From positions 1-5,720 of the forward strand of contig JAAZCB010000136.1 of NCBI GenBank assembly GCA_012513545.1: a DNA stretch of 5,720 nt. Direction: 5' to 3'. This document shows, piece after piece, positions 4,333 through 5,720 of this stretch; the stretch's first letter is position 1, and each line of letters opens with the position of its first letter. A program made the position numbers and the translations under genes. The notes below the pieces were generated by a model. That model did no database searches and had not been told where the DNA came from. It saw nothing but the letters and a program-made list of their open reading frames with translations. This stretch comes from Clostridiaceae bacterium. Its GTDB lineage: Bacteria; Bacillota_A; Clostridia; Acetivibrionales; Acetivibrionaceae.

Positions 4333-5720
4333 TTAATTATTCATCTTAAGCCCGAATCCATAAGGAAATAAAGGACTCTTATCCGAGCCGCTGTCATAAT
4401 TGACAGGGATCTGCCCTACTTCTCTCGGCCATGTAAAGGACAATTTTCCGCTGAAGTCATCCAATCCATATAAAACATCTGCAACCCCATCTCCTTCAGT
4501 GCCCGGAAGCCAGGCTGCTACAAATGCATCCCAGTTTGCTATTTCATCAGTAACAATTCTGGGTCTTCCTGAAACCATTACAACCACTGTTGGAATTCCG
4601 GCTGCCTTAGCTTGTTCAAGCGCTTCCCTGTTCTTATCAAGGGCCATCCCTGAATACAGGTCAAGCTTCCCGTCATCTCCTTCATATTCAGCGTAAGGTT
4701 TCTCACCTATGACGATTACAGCAACATCAGCAGTTCCGGCTTCTTTTGGGTCAGTAACTATAACTCCGCCATTTTCCTGTGCAATCCTTTTAAAGCCTTC
4801 AAGGATTGTCGTTCCTTCTGTCCACTTCCTGTCTTTTGCATCTGCCCCTCCCTGCCAACTAATTGTCCAGCCTCCGCACTGAATTCCGACATTATTTGAC
4901 GCAGGTCCGGCAACAAAAACCTTTGCATTCTTTTTTATTGGAAGTACCTTGTTTTCATTTTTTAATAGCACCAGTGACTCTTTAACCGCTTTTTTTGCAA
5001 CCAGACGACTCTTATCCTCTCCTAAAGCTGTTGCAAGCTTCTGATCTCCGACTGGATTTTCAAAAAGTCCCATCTCAAGTTTTACCTTTAAGATTCTCAA
5101 AACCGCATCATCTATACGTTCCTGTTTTATATCACCTTTTTCAACCGCTTTTTTCAGATTATCAATGACATCAATCCAATGATCAGGTTCCATAAACATA
5201 TCTACACCAGCATTTACCGATGATACCAGTTGCTTGTAGATATCCTTTCCGGGCAACTGATGAATTGCTTCATAGTCGGATATTACAAACCCTTTAAAGC
5301 CTAGTTCATCCTTTAATATTCCCTGAATTAATTCCTTGTTCTGATGATTCTTAATACCTTTCCAACTGCTAAAAGAGATCATAACAGTTTTTACCCCGGC
5401 TTTTACAGCTTCCTCATATACAGAAATATGTGTCTTCCTTAATTCCTCTTCGGACATTTGAGTATCTCCCTGGTCAATCAGCCCATTTTTGTATCCTGTC
5501 CCCCAGTCAGTTCCGCCATCGGCAGCATAATGCTTGGCACATGCTGTAATATTGTATTTCTCCTGCAAGGCTTTAATATAAGGCACCGAAAGTTCTCTTA
5601 CAAGATCGGGATTCTCACTGTAGCTCTCATATATCCTCCCCCATCTCGGATCTCTTGCAACAGCTACACATGGAGCAAAATTCCAATTAACACCTGTAGC
5701 TATCATTTCAGACGCAGTAA
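4333..5720 (-). CDS. Glycoside hydrolase family 3, beta-D-glucan exohydrolase type (5' end outside window)
   Basis: This enzyme should release glucose from the non-reducing ends of beta-glucans or cello-oligosaccharides with retention of configuration. The reading frame is open to the window edge, and the codons before the Met at 5706 (T-A-S-E) continue the family pattern, so that Met is internal. Numbering from it: NWNFAPCVAVARDPRWGR (7-24), KHYAADGGTDWG (58-69, substrate-contacting Lys-His), and GFVISDYEAI (139-148), where Asp144 is the expected nucleophile. The second domain has CGGWTISWQG (277-286) and GEKPYAEYEGD (334-344), where Glu340 is the likely acid/base, by comparison with barley ExoI. 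The C-terminus ends in FPYGFGL shortly before the stop, with no dockerin or carbohydrate-binding domain. About 140 N-terminal residues, including any signal peptide, are missing, so the cellular location is unknown. It is a separate unit from the injection-system genes 550 bases downstream. Confidence 0.93.
   Translation of the reverse strand, partial: TASEMIATGVNWNFAPCVAVARDPRWGRIYESYSENPDLVRELSVPYIKALQEKYNITACAKHYAADGGTDWGTGYKNGLIDQGDTQMSEEELRKTHISVYEEAVKAGVKTVMISFSSWKGIKNHQNKELIQGILKDELGFKGFVISDYEAIHQLPGKDIYKQLVSSVNAGVDMFMEPDHWIDVIDNLKKAVEKGDIKQERIDDAVLRILKVKLEMGLFENPVGDQKLATALGEDKSRLVAKKAVKESLVLLKNENKVLPIKKNAKVFVAGPASNNVGIQCGGWTISWQGGADAKDRKWTEGTTILEGFKRIAQENGGVIVTDPKEAGTADVAVIVIGEKPYAEYEGDDGKLDLYSGMALDKNREALEQAKAAGIPTVVVMVSGRPRIVTDEIANWDAFVAAWLPGTEGDGVADVLYGLDDFSGKLSFTWPREVGQIPVNYDSGSDKSPLFPYGFGLKMNN

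Noticed and set aside
4400..4696. A 98-codon plus-strand frame within the GH3 gene.
   Set aside because: It is antisense to conserved GH3 motifs; its Ser/Pro-rich product is typical of a shadow frame.
1..5720. CRISPR arrays, tRNA or rRNA genes, and insertion sequences.
   Set aside because: No regularly spaced repeats, no cloverleaf-like or rRNA-like sequence, and no transposase or terminal inverted repeat pair was seen.

Overview
The window is AT-rich and looks like a low-GC Gram-positive, most likely a plant-polysaccharide-degrading member of the Clostridia. This is an inference from base composition, the strong AGGAGG-type ribosome binding sites, a textbook sigma-A promoter and the neighbouring glucan-degrading enzyme. 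No marker gene fixes the species. All recognised genes are on the minus strand, so the transcriptional order runs from high to low coordinates.

Right part (4333-5720): the C-terminal three quarters of a glycoside hydrolase family 3 enzyme of the beta-D-glucan exohydrolase type. Its 5' end lies beyond the window. Between it and the next gene (3785-4332) is about 550 bases with no convincing gene. This stretch holds scattered open fragments that may be coding remnants.

Left and central part (195-3784): three consecutive minus-strand genes that together look like the tail-tube and sheath module of a contractile injection system. In transcription order they are a 221-residue tube-like (Hcp-like) protein with an unusual Lys-rich repeat tail, a 726-residue protein whose N-terminus resembles TssB and whose remainder is compatible with a TssC-like sheath (a fused single-chain sheath), and a compact 142-residue tube-like paralogue. 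The two tube-like proteins share a DTPDDS block, a WSL block and a QAFVVDY...FTL..KQ block, which shows that they are paralogues. The tube-sheath-tube order recalls that of extracellular contractile injection systems (Afp/PVC), while the sheath N-terminus is more like type VI secretion TssB. The first and second genes are separated by 228 bases that carry a near-consensus promoter (TTGACA, 17 bases, TAATAT) for the sheath gene. The sheath and second tube genes are 86 bases apart and are probably co-transcribed. A 46-base hairpin with a perfect 22-bp stem at 111-156 closes the unit.

Far left (1-110): no gene is visible. There is a compact, relatively GC-rich stem-loop region and a small palindrome. 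It may be the leader or trailer of something beyond the left edge.

Two starts were chosen against the longest reading frames. Both longest frames begin at TTG codons that lie in promoter or ribosome-binding sequence, and the internal ATG codons with Shine-Dalgarno sequences are preferred. The injection-system assignment rests on motif recognition by eye. No baseplate, spike, ATPase or effector gene is visible in the window.
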